Positions 6,511-6,917 of a stretch of 6,917 nucleotides of DNA are shown in pieces (position 1 is the first letter of the stretch; each line of letters begins with the position of its first letter). The stretch covers positions 1-6,917 of the forward strand of contig JAZNJM010000067.1 in the NCBI GenBank assembly GCA_045578045.1. Direction: 5' to 3'. The stretch is from SIG653 sp045578045 (GTDB taxonomy: Bacteria; Bacillota; Clostridia; Oscillospirales; CAG-382). The translations under genes were made by a program, and so were the position numbers. The notes below the pieces were generated by a model that was not told where the DNA came from, searched no databases, and saw only the letters and a list, made by a program, of their open reading frames with translations.

Positions 6511-6898
6511 TTTTACAATAATAAAATTCAAGGTCAGCCTTTGATACTTTACAATATAAAAATTGAAGGTCAGCCTTTGACTTTACAATAATAAAATTCA
6601 AGATCAGCCTTTGATTTTACAATAATAAAATTCAAGGTCAGCCTTTGATTTTACAATAATAAAATTCAAGATCAGCCTTTGATTTTACAATAATAAAATT
6701 CAAGGTCAGCCTTTGATTTTACAATAATAAAATTCAAGGTCAGCCTTTGACTTTACAATATAAAAATTCAAGGTCAGCCTTTGATTTTACAATATAAAAA
6801 TTCAAGGTCAGCCTTTGATTTTACAATATAAAAATTCAAGGTCAGTCTTTGACTTTACAATAATAAAATTCAAGGTCAGTCTTTGATTTTACAATAAT
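6489..6898. repeat. Tandem array, 12 copies of a 34-bp element
   Basis: Twelve head-to-tail units of 34 bases (the second is 36, with two extra bases). Each has an AAAATTCAAGG block, a TCAGCCTTTGA block and a TTTTACAATAAT (or ACAATATA) tail. The core TCAAGGTCAGCCTTTGA is an imperfect palindrome with a 6-bp stem and a 5-base loop. Variants are few: G to A at 6602 and 6670, C to T in the last two units, T to C after TTTGA in units 3, 8 and 11. The first unit overlaps the end of the upstream gene, and the last ends 15 bases before the next ATG. There are no unique spacers, the period is not a multiple of three, and stop codons recur, so it is neither a CRISPR array nor coding. It fills the whole 403-base gap between the two genes, and I see no other element there. 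Confidence 0.96.
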
Positions 6899-6903
6899 CG
6901 AGT

Positions 6904-6909
6904 AGGAGG
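6904..6909 (+). promoter_or_regulatory. Ribosome binding site of the gene leaving the window
   Basis: AGGAGG, a near-perfect Shine-Dalgarno sequence, four bases before the ATG at 6914. It is directly downstream of the last array unit. Confidence 0.7.
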
Positions 6910-6913
6910 GATT

Positions 6914-6917
6914 ATGT
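6914..6917 (+). CDS. Start of a further gene (only the start codon is in the window)
   Basis: An ATG after a strong AGGAGGG, with the rest outside the window, so no product can be named. No promoter is evident in the 15 bases separating it from the array. It must be transcribed from within the array or by read-through from the activase pair, which shows no conventional terminator. Confidence 0.55.

Noticed and set aside
6489..6898. CRISPR array
   Set aside because: The unit is continuous with no unique spacers between copies, and no cas gene is present in the window.
6489..6898. Iteron-type replication or plasmid origin
   Set aside because: A 34-bp period is longer than usual iterons (about 17-22 bp), there are no DnaA boxes that I can see, and no replication gene is next to it in the window. 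The repeat sits inside a probable operon.
6489..6898. Repeat-encoded peptide
   Set aside because: The 34-bp period shifts frame each unit, and TGA and TAA stops recur, so no long frame crosses the array. Read-through of the TGA at 6508 would end at a TAA after about 25 codons.

Overview
The window is AT-rich, with AGA-rich, low-GC codon use and oxygen-sensitive iron-sulfur 'archerase' families, which points to an anaerobic member of the Clostridia (Bacillota), probably gut-associated or a similar fermenter. This is inferred from gene content, not from a marker gene.

Layout: (1) 2-358, + strand, the C-terminal third of an alanine racemase, closed by a strong hairpin terminator (363-401). (2) 402-616, a very AT-rich gap between convergent genes, holding short degenerate repeats and no gene. 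(3) 617-2104, - strand, a RACo-like protein with an N-terminal plant-type [2Fe-2S] ferredoxin domain and a C-terminal ASKHA ATPase domain. It carries three in-frame 36-bp (12-residue) repeats. (4) 2105-2290, a compact divergent control region with two well-formed sigma-A-type promoters back to back. (5) 2291-5212 and 5212-6510, + strand, a translationally coupled pair. The first encodes two 2-hydroxyacyl-CoA-dehydratase-activase (HgdC/BadF/BcrA-type) ASKHA domains plus a DUF2229 domain. The second encodes an HgdB-like/DUF2229-related domain. Together they equal the ~1,400-residue single polypeptide that I recall from many Clostridia. (6) 6489-6898, twelve tandem copies of a 34-bp element. The first copy encodes the last residues and stop codon of the second protein, and the last copy ends 15 bp before the start codon of a gene that leaves the window at 6914.

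How the genes may work together (inference): HgdC-type activases hydrolyse ATP to push a low-potential electron into a dehydratase-like iron-sulfur protein, and RACo-type proteins use a ferredoxin domain and an ASKHA ATPase to reduce corrinoid proteins. Three ASKHA modules fired from one divergent promoter region suggest a co-regulated ATP-dependent electron-transfer locus. The substrate is not visible, and no corrinoid protein or ordinary HgdA/HgdB dehydratase pair lies in the window. The least explained part is the 34-bp array, which fills the whole gap inside what may be one transcription unit.
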